Source: Deltaproteobacteria bacterium (GTDB taxonomy: Bacteria; UBA10199; JACPAL01). From it: a DNA stretch of 64,000 nucleotides. Where the stretch lies: the NCBI GenBank assembly GCA_016180855.1, contig JACPAL010000004.1:61907-125906 (forward strand), given 5' to 3'. Shown piece by piece: positions 1 through 9,284 of this stretch (the stretch's first letter is position 1; each line of letters begins with the position of its first letter). Position numbers and translations under genes: made by a program. The notes beneath the pieces were generated by a model. The model was not told where the DNA came from, did no database searches, and saw only the letters and a program-made list of their open reading frames with translations.

Positions 1-1036
1 TTCTTGTGATGAGGAGACGGATTCCCATTTCATCGACATGAGTGCCAGGCAGGAGTCCACAGGAGTCCCCTGTACAGAACGGGATATCGGCCGATCTAAA
101 CGACTCCCCCTCACTCAGGCAGGGGATATTGGGGACGACCCCCGTAAACGCCTCACTTCTCTTGGCGATTGGTCGTCCATCGGAAAAATCAGGGATTGAA
201 ACGGCAACCTCTTCACCTGTCTCTTGATCCGTCGCGGTTCTTTCTCTCCCCGCCGTCGGTTTGCAGTCATTGGTGGCATCAAACATCTCAGCCCAGAAAC
301 CTTCGGAAAGCGTTCCGTCATCCCCTCGATTTATCTCCCGATCGTTAGTCGACCAGAAGGTCAGGGTGAGATTTGCAGTGAGCGGCTGATCCGGATTGGT
401 GCGATCGTAGGGGTTGTCAGAAAATTCCCAGTCGGTTTGAACAAACATCCCTGAGCCCATGAGCAGGGCGGTCTCTCTCGGCAGGAGCGGTTCCGTCTCT
501 CCCGTAACCGTGAGGAGTCCCAGAATGTTTCCCCAACAGCCTTGATGGAAGCATTGGGCAAACAGGTCTTCGTGCATCTGGCGCGCGACTGTATTGCGGA
601 GCGCCGTTTGACACTCCTCCAGCTGTTCGTCGCTGACCGCCCCTTCCTCGCGACAGAGCTGACGGTGATAATCAAGAAATTTGGGGAGACTATTCCATTG
701 GGCAAACTTATAGTCCGTGGCATGGATGGCGTCCATAAAGCTGGAGGCAACGTCGACGCGATCGATCTGGTAATCAACACAGACCTGACTGAGCGGTTCG
801 TATGGAGTTGTCGCGTTATTAACCCACGGGTGCTCGTAGCGGAGCCCCTTCGCATAGAAGGTTACTACGATGTCATAATTAGCCGGCTCGCAGGCCTCGT
901 CAGCCTGATCGGTTCCGGTCGGTCTTGTTTCGGGAGGGAGGGTGGGATTATCATCCCCTCCACAGGCCTCAAGCAGAATGGCCCCTCCTACCAGTAGGGC
1001 TAGCGGCGATGCCCTATTAATCGGCAAATGGATCAT
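1..1036 (-). CDS. Putative lipoprotein of unknown function, 3' end beyond the window
   Basis: The reading frame is open from an ATG at 1036 to the left edge, so about 345 residues are visible and the C-terminus is missing. The N-terminus is a clear lipoprotein signal: a short polar start, a hydrophobic stretch (SPLALLVGGAILLEAC) with lipobox LEAC, then GGDDN. An AAAGGGGA-type ribosome site lies about 10 nt upstream. I recognise no domain; the mature part is acidic with scattered cysteines. It is the last visible gene of the long minus-strand run, 61 nt downstream of the 1352-residue gene. By context it is a lipid-anchored envelope protein belonging to the same surface system. Function unknown. 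Confidence 0.8.
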   Translation of the reverse strand, partial: MIHLPINRASPLALLVGGAILLEACGGDDNPTLPPETRPTGTDQADEACEPANYDIVVTFYAKGLRYEHPWVNNATTPYEPLSQVCVDYQIDRVDVASSFMDAIHATDYKFAQWNSLPKFLDYHRQLCREEGAVSDEQLEECQTALRNTVARQMHEDLFAQCFHQGCWGNILGLLTVTGETEPLLPRETALLMGSGMFVQTDWEFSDNPYDRTNPDQPLTANLTLTFWSTNDREINRGDDGTLSEGFWAEMFDATNDCKPTAGRERTATDQETGEEVAVSIPDFSDGRPIAKRSEAFTGVVPNIPCLSEGESFRSADIPFCTGDSCGLLPGTHVDEMGIRLLITR

Positions 1037-1097
1037 TGTTTAAATCCCCTTTTTAGTCCGAGGGTATTATCGGCAGCCATTTTAAGATGTTTCTTCA

Positions 1098-4000
1098 TTA
1101 TTCCACACATCTCCCGTTTGTATCTTTCAAACAGATCCCGAGTCCCATCAGAAGATGCCGCGGTGCACCATGGGCCGTGCCGAAGCTCTCCTCCGGTGTT
1201 GACTTGAATTGCAGACTCCCGGCCAGTGCCAGGTTCAAACGGTCGAGCAGAAATCCCCGGATACCAAAATCAATGAGTGGACGTTCGGAGAAGTTCTCAC
1301 ATTCATCACGATGCTGGATCCGATAGACCTTCTCGGCGCAGGGGCAGAGGTCGGGGATCGCATATTCAGTACAAAAATCCTCCAGAGGAGCGATCGCCGC
1401 CATCTCTTTTTTAATGGAACGGGTACTGGTGGCCAAATAATTGGAGAGCAGGGCGTTAATGCGTGTCTGGAAGACGGTCCCGATGCCGACCTGTTCACCG
1501 TCCGGATCGTCGGTGTCGCGCGTTAGCGTGTTGTTCTCGATCACCGTGTAGTTAATGAACGTCTTGTCGGTATCCAAAACAGCGGTCGGTTCCTGACCAT
1601 AGGTGCCGTTTTCATAATCGATCTCAACCGGTGCATCCATTTTGGTGGCAAGCCCCGCATCAATCGCAATGAGGCCTTCCTCGGCCAGGAGAAGTGTGAG
1701 ACGGAGTGTCAGTTTGCCGCTTGTCTTGAATCGCGCAAGCGGGACCGGTTGGACACCGCAGTTGGGGTGGGTAACGAGCTGGTGCCCTGAACGGCTCGAC
1801 GGGAGATCGCAGATATCTTTGAGCACAATCTCTGGATCGTAGGAGGGATGTCCCGCGGTGATCGCCTCTCCTTTATAGAGACTCATGACAGCATCTCTCA
1901 GCCCCAATTCGAGATCGACATTGATAAGGGGTGAATCGGTTGTTTCGTCTCCTTCACGGATGGCCCCGCCTGAGATATTAAGGATGCGTGCGGTAATCGC
2001 CGTATGGGGATCGAGGGAGGTGCGAATAATAACAGGGGCATTGGGGGGTACGCCCGGCAGAAAGGTTGCTCCGCCCATCGCTGTCTGAACATCGAGCGAG
2101 AAGGGGAAACATTCCCAGTCATTCAACGGTGAATCGGTCGGTTCTTTTTGATTGGTTTCGCCGTTCCGTACCTTCGGTCCGCGTTCATCCACCTCAATGT
2201 TTTCACCATCCTTGTTAAAACATTCCGTACGAATACCACCAATATTCGGTGAGGCGAGCCCCATCTCACGCAATCGGGAGATGCTCATATCGAGGAGATC
2301 CGCCTTCTCCTGTGCGAGGTGGTAAAGCAGCATGTTGGAGGTGTGAAGGAGTGAATTCAGAAACTCTTCGGAGAGGCCAAGATTGATCTCATTCCCCATG
2401 AAGAGGGCGGCATCGGCCGGATCGACAGGCTCACCCGCCTCCTTTTCGCGAATGGGGCCAAAGCTGTTGGCAATGGTGGCCCCATCGACCCCTTCCGGTA
2501 TCGTTTCTTCAAGAAGACGTGTGACAAAGTGGTCTGCCTCCGGATCGTTTGTACCGACGTCGGCCGCCGGTGCCATCAATCCGGGAACGCTCAGAAAGAT
2601 CCCCAAACGGCTCACCTCGATGGAGGCGTGGTTGATGTCGGCGTAAAGATCGATACCGACTGGCAGATCGAGGAGATCGAATTCAAGACGTTCCAGAGGT
2701 GTCTCTTCGTACTTTTTTAAAGCAGTTTCGATCTGGTGCGGAATGGCGTGACGGAGTGTCTGTTCCAGGGTGACCTTGAGCTGTCCGTCCAGGTTCTGGT
2801 TGTAGCAGTCGGGATCGACGTCGGTAAGGGGCCCCAAGGCAAGATCCTGGCCTCTCAGGAATTGGCACATTGCCATATCCTCGTCGGTATCATCGGTATC
2901 CGAGAGGCCTGCTTGAGGGGCGACGAACTCGCCCGGCGATCCATTGAAATGGGTCCGTGCCTCTGTCCGTTCATCGGTGCAGTCAATCACCACACCCCGT
3001 TTGACCCCATGCTCGAACTCCATTCCTCCGACCCAGGTCAGCAGACTTTCATTGGGAACCCTTTTGATCTCGAGTTTCAGTTTTCCATTTTCTTCCTTGA
3101 CCCGGAGTTCCACGGCAATCTTGATCGAGGCGAAATTCATCTTGAACGGGAGGATGTGGGTGCCTAAGACCGGTTCCGTCCGCAACTCCCCAGGGAAATC
3201 GACTGTATCCAGGTGGCCGTCCCCGTCATCATCCAAGTCTTCATCCTCGTCATCTTTGTCAGGAGAGGGACAGTTGTTGGTCGGATTCCAACGGGTTGGA
3301 TCGGTGTCATGGCAGTCATCGTCCTTGTCCTCAATATCCATGATCCCGTCGTCATCCGAGTCGATGTAATTTACGACAAAGAATTCAACATCACTCTGTA
3401 AGTCCTTGATCTCGAGTGTGAGACGGGCCTTGTTTCCATCCATGAGATCGAGACGGGGGATGTCAACTTCCCGTACGGTGGTGTCGTACAGCTTGAAGAC
3501 ACGGGTATAATCCTCGGAGAAGACCGAGTCACATCCCATCTTGTCCTGAAAGTGTCTTAAGACGGATGAGGGGAGCGGGGTTGGAATAAACAGATCGGGC
3601 AGCATCTCCTGTTTGAATTTGGCTGAGTTCAGGATTTTGAGAAGCGTTGCCTTGAGCTCTCCCTGGATAGTGTCGGCGGGCAGATAGGCGGAGATTGCCT
3701 CCGGAACCATCCCGCGGATCGGATCAAATTTTCCCGTTGAATCAACGACCGGCCGAACCTTTCCAAAGGAGAAGGAGTGGGAGTCGATCGTTTCGTTGCC
3801 ATTCAGGTCCTTGGCCTTGATGGTATAGGTATTGATCGGGAACTGAAGTGGGGAGACGGCAGCGACAAAATGATCTCTTCCGTTTACGACCCTCTTTGAC
3901 ATTTCGTCGAAGACCGACTGGCCCGCGGCATCGGTCTCATGCTGTGCCTGAACGAGGAGGGGCTCTTGCAACGGCTCCTGCCCTCCATCGATCTCACAGC

Positions 4001-5156
4001 TAGTAACGTCAACGAAGACCTGCGAGAGCGAATTTCTTTGATCGGCGATAAGGACTCGTCCATCGACCCCCGGGATTTCAGACCCCAGATTTTGATCGCG
4101 GTAATATTTTACGCAGAGTTTCGGGCCCCGCATATCATTCCGAAAAGGTTCCAGGGCGATCCGTTGGCCGACAGTCCCTTCCGTCGTGACGTTGTTTACC
4201 TCGACCTCAAGGCGATTGAGGCCATGACCGAGGGGGAAGGTCACAATATGTCCGTGGCAAAAATCAGAATCAGAAGAGACGACCTCGGTTGGTTGCAAGG
4301 TGGTTCGCGTGACCTTGGTGACACCGTTTGTATCGTCGGTTACTTCATCAACGGCTGAAAAGAGAAGAGCGTTCCCTTCTACCGGAGATAGGCCGGGCGT
4401 GGTGGCGATACACAGGTCGATTTTACTCGCACTGATCTCTTCCTCCTCAAGACGGGATTCTCGTGTGGCGATAGGATCGAGTTCGGTCCCTGATTCCGTG
4501 ACCCTCACGTCCAAGATACCATCGTTATCATCATCGGGATCGTCGGCATTGAGGATTCCATCTCCATCCACATCGGGATCGATGCTATTGGGGATCCCGT
4601 CATCGTCCCGGTCATCATTTTGAGAGACGGTATAAGGGGATTGGGAGGCAGCTCCTGATTCCCGTGCTGCGAGGATGCTCATATCCGGTCGTCCGACCCG
4701 GAAGAGTTGACGTGTCTCCGAAACACGTTGGATCTGACTTTCACTAATGAAGTCAGCATGAACGATCGCCTGAAACTCTCCTTGTGTTAATCCTTCTCCC
4801 GGCAGTCCAACGGTCAAGGCAAAGCTGCCGTCCTCGGTCTGGATCTCCCCCATCGCCGGAACACGGACAACGTCATTCACATTATTGATGTCTGATGGGT
4901 AGGAGATCGCGAAGATCAAGTCGACGACATCTTTGTAGTCTTCATAGGTCATGAACTTGCCTCGGAAACAGATCGAGTCCTGATTCGTGTTGAGGCCATC
5001 CTGTGGATCAAGAAGACAGATTCGGTTTCCCATATAGAGGGCCGAGCAGGCATCTTCGAGGCTGATAAAGCCTTCTTCACAGGCGAGCAGCGGACGAGCC
5101 AATAGGCCGATCAACAGGAAGGCAGCTAAAGAGATTGTTTTTGTCAGTTTCTTCAT
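1098..5156 (-). CDS. Giant exported protein with Asp-rich calcium-binding-type repeats
   Basis: 1352 residues. A signal peptide (MKKLTKTISLAAFLLIGLLA) ends at LLAC, which could serve as a weak lipobox or a normal signal peptidase site. Two Asp-rich clusters, about residues 181-217 and 597-655, contain repeated DxDxDGxxD units such as DDRDDDGIPNS and DVDGDGILNADD. These resemble thrombospondin type 3 repeats, which bind calcium in exported proteins. The rest shows no family I know. Its ATG overlaps the stop of the 1375-residue gene by 4 nt (ATGA), with GGAG just upstream, so translation is probably coupled. It probably acts at the cell surface or in the periplasm. Calcium binding is inferred from motif shape only. 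Confidence 0.85.
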   Translation of the reverse strand: MKKLTKTISLAAFLLIGLLARPLLACEEGFISLEDACSALYMGNRICLLDPQDGLNTNQDSICFRGKFMTYEDYKDVVDLIFAISYPSDINNVNDVVRVPAMGEIQTEDGSFALTVGLPGEGLTQGEFQAIVHADFISESQIQRVSETRQLFRVGRPDMSILAARESGAASQSPYTVSQNDDRDDDGIPNSIDPDVDGDGILNADDPDDDNDGILDVRVTESGTELDPIATRESRLEEEEISASKIDLCIATTPGLSPVEGNALLFSAVDEVTDDTNGVTKVTRTTLQPTEVVSSDSDFCHGHIVTFPLGHGLNRLEVEVNNVTTEGTVGQRIALEPFRNDMRGPKLCVKYYRDQNLGSEIPGVDGRVLIADQRNSLSQVFVDVTSCEIDGGQEPLQEPLLVQAQHETDAAGQSVFDEMSKRVVNGRDHFVAAVSPLQFPINTYTIKAKDLNGNETIDSHSFSFGKVRPVVDSTGKFDPIRGMVPEAISAYLPADTIQGELKATLLKILNSAKFKQEMLPDLFIPTPLPSSVLRHFQDKMGCDSVFSEDYTRVFKLYDTTVREVDIPRLDLMDGNKARLTLEIKDLQSDVEFFVVNYIDSDDDGIMDIEDKDDDCHDTDPTRWNPTNNCPSPDKDDEDEDLDDDGDGHLDTVDFPGELRTEPVLGTHILPFKMNFASIKIAVELRVKEENGKLKLEIKRVPNESLLTWVGGMEFEHGVKRGVVIDCTDERTEARTHFNGSPGEFVAPQAGLSDTDDTDEDMAMCQFLRGQDLALGPLTDVDPDCYNQNLDGQLKVTLEQTLRHAIPHQIETALKKYEETPLERLEFDLLDLPVGIDLYADINHASIEVSRLGIFLSVPGLMAPAADVGTNDPEADHFVTRLLEETIPEGVDGATIANSFGPIREKEAGEPVDPADAALFMGNEINLGLSEEFLNSLLHTSNMLLYHLAQEKADLLDMSISRLREMGLASPNIGGIRTECFNKDGENIEVDERGPKVRNGETNQKEPTDSPLNDWECFPFSLDVQTAMGGATFLPGVPPNAPVIIRTSLDPHTAITARILNISGGAIREGDETTDSPLINVDLELGLRDAVMSLYKGEAITAGHPSYDPEIVLKDICDLPSSRSGHQLVTHPNCGVQPVPLARFKTSGKLTLRLTLLLAEEGLIAIDAGLATKMDAPVEIDYENGTYGQEPTAVLDTDKTFINYTVIENNTLTRDTDDPDGEQVGIGTVFQTRINALLSNYLATSTRSIKKEMAAIAPLEDFCTEYAIPDLCPCAEKVYRIQHRDECENFSERPLIDFGIRGFLLDRLNLALAGSLQFKSTPEESFGTAHGAPRHLLMGLGICLKDTNGRCVE

Positions 5157-8100
5157 CGAATCTCCGCCTTAATGATGACATACATCGTGACACCTGCGGC
5201 ACTGTCAAACGAGCTCGATAACTTCCCAAGCCCGACCAGATCAAAATTGAAGGGCCCGGGCGCCGAACCGGTGCCATAATCAAAACTGTTGGGACCGGCA
5301 GGTTCGGGAGCTGCGATACGTCGTCCGTGGAGCTCGTTGGCCGCCTCGCAACCGTCCCCCGTGAAGAGTGAGTCGATCAGGTTCCGGTTCTCCGGATCCA
5401 TCAAACTTTCCGGGATATCCTGGTCAAACAGTTGGTCCTGGAGGACGGTATTGGGGACAAGACGCACACCGAGATTATCTTCATCAGGGATCAAGGCGGG
5501 CGTGATGCACTCCGTAGAGAAGGCGATCCTCATGTGGGAGTCGATATCGCTGCTCAAGACGGGGACATCTGGCGCGAACAATCGGACTGCCAGATCATAA
5601 AAATTTAATTCGCCAGTAGCCGGATCATAGGAGCCCGGGATCCGGAAACGGTAATTTCCTTCATCCGTTCGCTGTCTTAGAAATTCCTCAAGGCATCCCC
5701 TCTCAAAGGCATCGGTTGGAACGAGGACATTCGTGAGGCTACCGGTATTCACGTCGGCGGAGGGTGAAGACTGGATCGCTGGGTGGCCACCACAATCCGC
5801 CTCAACATCAATGGCTGAGGAATCGGCGAGGAACAGATAGAAGTACGAGCATTGGTTTGTTCCTATCTCCTCGCATTGGACACGGTGTTCTGTCAGATAG
5901 GACTGCCCCGTAATAGAACCAAGACCATTATATAGTCGAAGCCCTGCCATTTCTGATGCGGGACGGAGGTTTCCTGATGGATCAATCGGTGTTACGATTG
6001 GATTGATGTAAGCCTGACCGGTGACGGGGTTAAGTTCAATACCGTCGGTTAATGTAAAGACCTCGACATAGTCGTTGATTTGGGAGGCTGTCAGGGTGCG
6101 TGTTCGATACCGCTCCAGAAGACCGCGGGTTGTTGTGCTCAAGAGACGGGATTGCTGTGAAGAGGGATTGATCATCGGGTTGGTGCCGGCCATCAACCGG
6201 TGGATGACGAGGTCCCTTGTATCTGTCGGTGCGGCGTGGGTCCCCTTGAGGGCAAAATGGATCTCCGTTGATGTGTTTTCAAAATTTTCGTTTGCACCAA
6301 GTCGTGGTGGGTTATTGTCGACGTTGCCGGAGGTCGCTTTGATTACGAGATCGGCGGTATGAATTTCAAACGATCCGCTTGATTCGGCATTGAAGGTGAT
6401 CCGACCGAGCCGGACCTCCTGATTGGAGGTCAGTGTGATCGGATAGTCCGGTACGACCACCGGCTCTTCTCCGGGCGTACAGAGGCCATCTCCCACCACT
6501 CCATCGACAACGAGCGTGAACTGGTCCTGACTGGGACCGCTGAGGCAGGGAGGTTGCAGGATGCGGAGTGGTTCGAGCCCCCCACGATTTTTGATGAAGA
6601 TTTCGCGGGTCGCACCATCCTGACGGAAGCTGTAGACAAGGGCCTTATCCGGTTCATAGGCGTCATAGGTGGAGGTCTCTCCGGCACCTTCGACGGTAAA
6701 GGTATTACAATGGGATTCCTCGCGACAACTCCCCTCGCGTGTTCGTCGGTTGTCATCCTGGATATAGGCGGAAAGGGTCGCCCGTCGGTCATTTTTGGCA
6801 CGCCCTTGAAGCGTGATTGTCTCTTCTGTTTCCAGGTCGGGACGGACGCTTCTACCGTGCAGATATAAACTTCCTTGATCTTCCCGGATTAGTGTCTCTG
6901 TACTGGGATCGACCGTGTTGACCGCCTCGGTGGCGAATGGCCCATAGTTTAAGAAAAAGAAGAGATTCTGAGGTGTCTCTTCACTGCTGGGCGGAATCGT
7001 CCAGGAGGATTGATCGGATCTCCAGGCCCGATTTTCGAAGTCAGGTCCTTGATAAACGGAGCCGAGACGGAAATTTTTGTGTCCGTCCTGGGCTTGTAAG
7101 GCATCGATCGTAATGGCACGCACCCCATCGTTTTTTAGACGGAACAGTTTATGATCGGTTCCGACGTTTACGATCTTTTCGGCAAACTGGACCGGCGTGG
7201 AGGAATCAACAGAAGAGCCGGTTTCAAAAGTGCCGATACGAACCTCTTCCAGTTTGAGCAGAGGAGCTGGTTTTCGGGCCGTTCCATGGAGGAAGAGTTT
7301 GATCTCCGGATTCTCCGAGATCGTCTTCGTTTCGTTACAGAGGATCAGTTCTCCACTGTTTGTACAGGAGGCGAGACCGGACAACTGGGGCGTGAAGGTG
7401 ATCGGGAGCGAGATGTCGGTCTCCTGATCCGCCAGGATGTTGATCCCTTCCAGGAGTTCATCGAGTAAATCGCTTCCGATCTGGAACGCCCCGCCGGCGG
7501 GGGGCAGATCGAACTGGATCCCTCCATCCCCACCCTGAAGCGTCAGTGTAACTGTTCCGTTCTGTGCAAATTGATCGGTCGTTGAGGGGTAGAGGGGGTC
7601 ACCTTCCGCCTTGGCATACGGGAGCTCTCCTTGCGATACCGGGACACAATCTCCATCGTCGTTGTGCAGACCCGGGAGGCAGAGATCAATCTCAAAACCG
7701 GTTTCGACATCCCCCTCCACCGTTAGTGTCTCTTGCTGAAGGGGGGCTGAATCGTCGGTTTGAAAACGGAGGCGTGCCGAGAGGGAGAGGGCATTATTTT
7801 CTCCATCGCCACCACCACCGGTTGGTTGTCCGCAATTATCGCGCAGATGTTGAAGACCACGGATGGTTCCATCGGATGCGTTGGGATTGGTAACAACTCC
7901 GCCGATCCGCGCGGTCAGAAGGGCATTGCCCAACTCCGCTTGTAACTGACCCGTACCGGCATTGAGGTCCGGGTTTCCATCATTCGGGACAAAGACAGCG
8001 GTGACAAATTCAACACGGCTCTTGTTTTCGCTCTCGACAAACCGGAGAGGTCCCCCATTGATCGAAACGGTGCTGACTCCATTGATAGAGGGGTCCGGTG

Positions 8101-9280
8101 GGCTCATGCTGGCGGTGCCGGTCGTGAGTGTTAGGGGGGGATTGGCAAGTCCCGGCAGGGCCTGGATAACACGATCGATCGGCGGCTGGTCGGCGGAGAT
8201 ATCGGTAGACCAGTACTCGCTGAACGGTTCGGGTCCCGGATAGCCGGTTGTTCCTGGGGCACAACTTGTGGAGACGCCGAGTTGGCAGCGCGTGAAGTTG
8301 TCGTACAGCGTGACCAGGAACTGCATCGTGATTCCTTCAATCTGGATACCGCCTCCTGGCAATTCCCGGCAGGTTCCGCGGCCGACGTGGGCCGCCATGC
8401 TTGGGGCGGCGGCAAGATTGGCACCCGAGTCGATCGCAAGCGATCCCGGCAACGCCGAATGTTCGAGGAGGTAGCGCGGGAAATCGGTTGCCCGGAGGAA
8501 GACGTTGCAGTGATCGTCGCCAATATCAAAAAGCAACTTCATCGGCCGATTTCCACCCCACTGGGTGATTGAGAAGGTGTTGGGGAGGTCGCACATCTGA
8601 CTGTTACCAAACAGCGGTTCCGGACTCGGGCTACTCCTATTGGCTTCTGTACAACAGAAGAGGTCGGTGTGCGGCGGGTTCGGATAAAAGGCGGAGGGGC
8701 AGGGGTTGGGGATGTCGTTTCGATCACGCACGGCATCGATACGGAGCTCCAGATAAGAATCGACACGCACCTCACAAACTGTCTCCGGATTGATCGCAAA
8801 TTCGCATTGGGGTACTGCAAGGGTAGTGTTGCAGGTCTCTCCTTCGGAGCAATCGGCGTCTGCCCGGCAGCCTATGATGCATTCCTCCTCATTGCAGATC
8901 CTCTTCTTCCCATTTTCGGCGGCACTGCACTCCGAATCAGCAGTACATCGTTGTTCCGTGACGAGCGTACAGGTAGCGTCGATACAGACCTTTCCGTCAT
9001 CGCATTCGTCATCAGCGGCACATTCCTCAATGCCACACTGGCCGTTCAGACATTTTTCCCCCGGGGCGCAATCGGTATCTCCCACGCAGCTGACGGGAGA
9101 GGGAGAAGGGGAAGGGGAGGGGGAGGGAGGGGGCGGAGTGGTTGAACCACCGCCCGAGACACCACTGTCACGTGGGAAGACATACGGCTCATCGGCGCCA
9201 CCGCCACCACAGGCGGAAAGAAGTCCGATGCTAACAAGCAGGAGCAGAAGGAACCAATTTTTCAAAAACGGTTTCGTCAT
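5153..9280 (-). CDS. Giant Cys-rich lipoprotein
   Basis: 1375 residues from the ATG at 9280. This start is preferred to a GTG 60 nt upstream because it puts the lipoprotein signal at the N-terminus (MTKPFLKN, a hydrophobic core, lipobox LSAC) and leaves 4 nt to the previous stop. A Ser/Pro linker follows. At about residues 63-160 come four or five Cys-rich modules of the type CxxDxDCxxGxxCxxxxC, like those common in large myxobacterial and deltaproteobacterial surface proteins. Later segments are beta-rich and repeat a pattern such as VGTDHKLFRLKNDG, reminiscent of choice-of-anchor D/HYDIN-type Ig folds; this is weak. It overlaps the next gene by 4 nt. Probably a lipid-anchored surface protein; partner unknown. 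Confidence 0.85.
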   Translation of the reverse strand: MTKPFLKNWFLLLLLVSIGLLSACGGGGADEPYVFPRDSGVSGGGSTTPPPPSPSPSPSPSPVSCVGDTDCAPGEKCLNGQCGIEECAADDECDDGKVCIDATCTLVTEQRCTADSECSAAENGKKRICNEEECIIGCRADADCSEGETCNTTLAVPQCEFAINPETVCEVRVDSYLELRIDAVRDRNDIPNPCPSAFYPNPPHTDLFCCTEANRSSPSPEPLFGNSQMCDLPNTFSITQWGGNRPMKLLFDIGDDHCNVFLRATDFPRYLLEHSALPGSLAIDSGANLAAAPSMAAHVGRGTCRELPGGGIQIEGITMQFLVTLYDNFTRCQLGVSTSCAPGTTGYPGPEPFSEYWSTDISADQPPIDRVIQALPGLANPPLTLTTGTASMSPPDPSINGVSTVSINGGPLRFVESENKSRVEFVTAVFVPNDGNPDLNAGTGQLQAELGNALLTARIGGVVTNPNASDGTIRGLQHLRDNCGQPTGGGGDGENNALSLSARLRFQTDDSAPLQQETLTVEGDVETGFEIDLCLPGLHNDDGDCVPVSQGELPYAKAEGDPLYPSTTDQFAQNGTVTLTLQGGDGGIQFDLPPAGGAFQIGSDLLDELLEGINILADQETDISLPITFTPQLSGLASCTNSGELILCNETKTISENPEIKLFLHGTARKPAPLLKLEEVRIGTFETGSSVDSSTPVQFAEKIVNVGTDHKLFRLKNDGVRAITIDALQAQDGHKNFRLGSVYQGPDFENRAWRSDQSSWTIPPSSEETPQNLFFFLNYGPFATEAVNTVDPSTETLIREDQGSLYLHGRSVRPDLETEETITLQGRAKNDRRATLSAYIQDDNRRTREGSCREESHCNTFTVEGAGETSTYDAYEPDKALVYSFRQDGATREIFIKNRGGLEPLRILQPPCLSGPSQDQFTLVVDGVVGDGLCTPGEEPVVVPDYPITLTSNQEVRLGRITFNAESSGSFEIHTADLVIKATSGNVDNNPPRLGANENFENTSTEIHFALKGTHAAPTDTRDLVIHRLMAGTNPMINPSSQQSRLLSTTTRGLLERYRTRTLTASQINDYVEVFTLTDGIELNPVTGQAYINPIVTPIDPSGNLRPASEMAGLRLYNGLGSITGQSYLTEHRVQCEEIGTNQCSYFYLFLADSSAIDVEADCGGHPAIQSSPSADVNTGSLTNVLVPTDAFERGCLEEFLRQRTDEGNYRFRIPGSYDPATGELNFYDLAVRLFAPDVPVLSSDIDSHMRIAFSTECITPALIPDEDNLGVRLVPNTVLQDQLFDQDIPESLMDPENRNLIDSLFTGDGCEAANELHGRRIAAPEPAGPNSFDYGTGSAPGPFNFDLVGLGKLSSSFDSAAGVTMYVIIKAEIR

Positions 9281-9284
9281 AATG

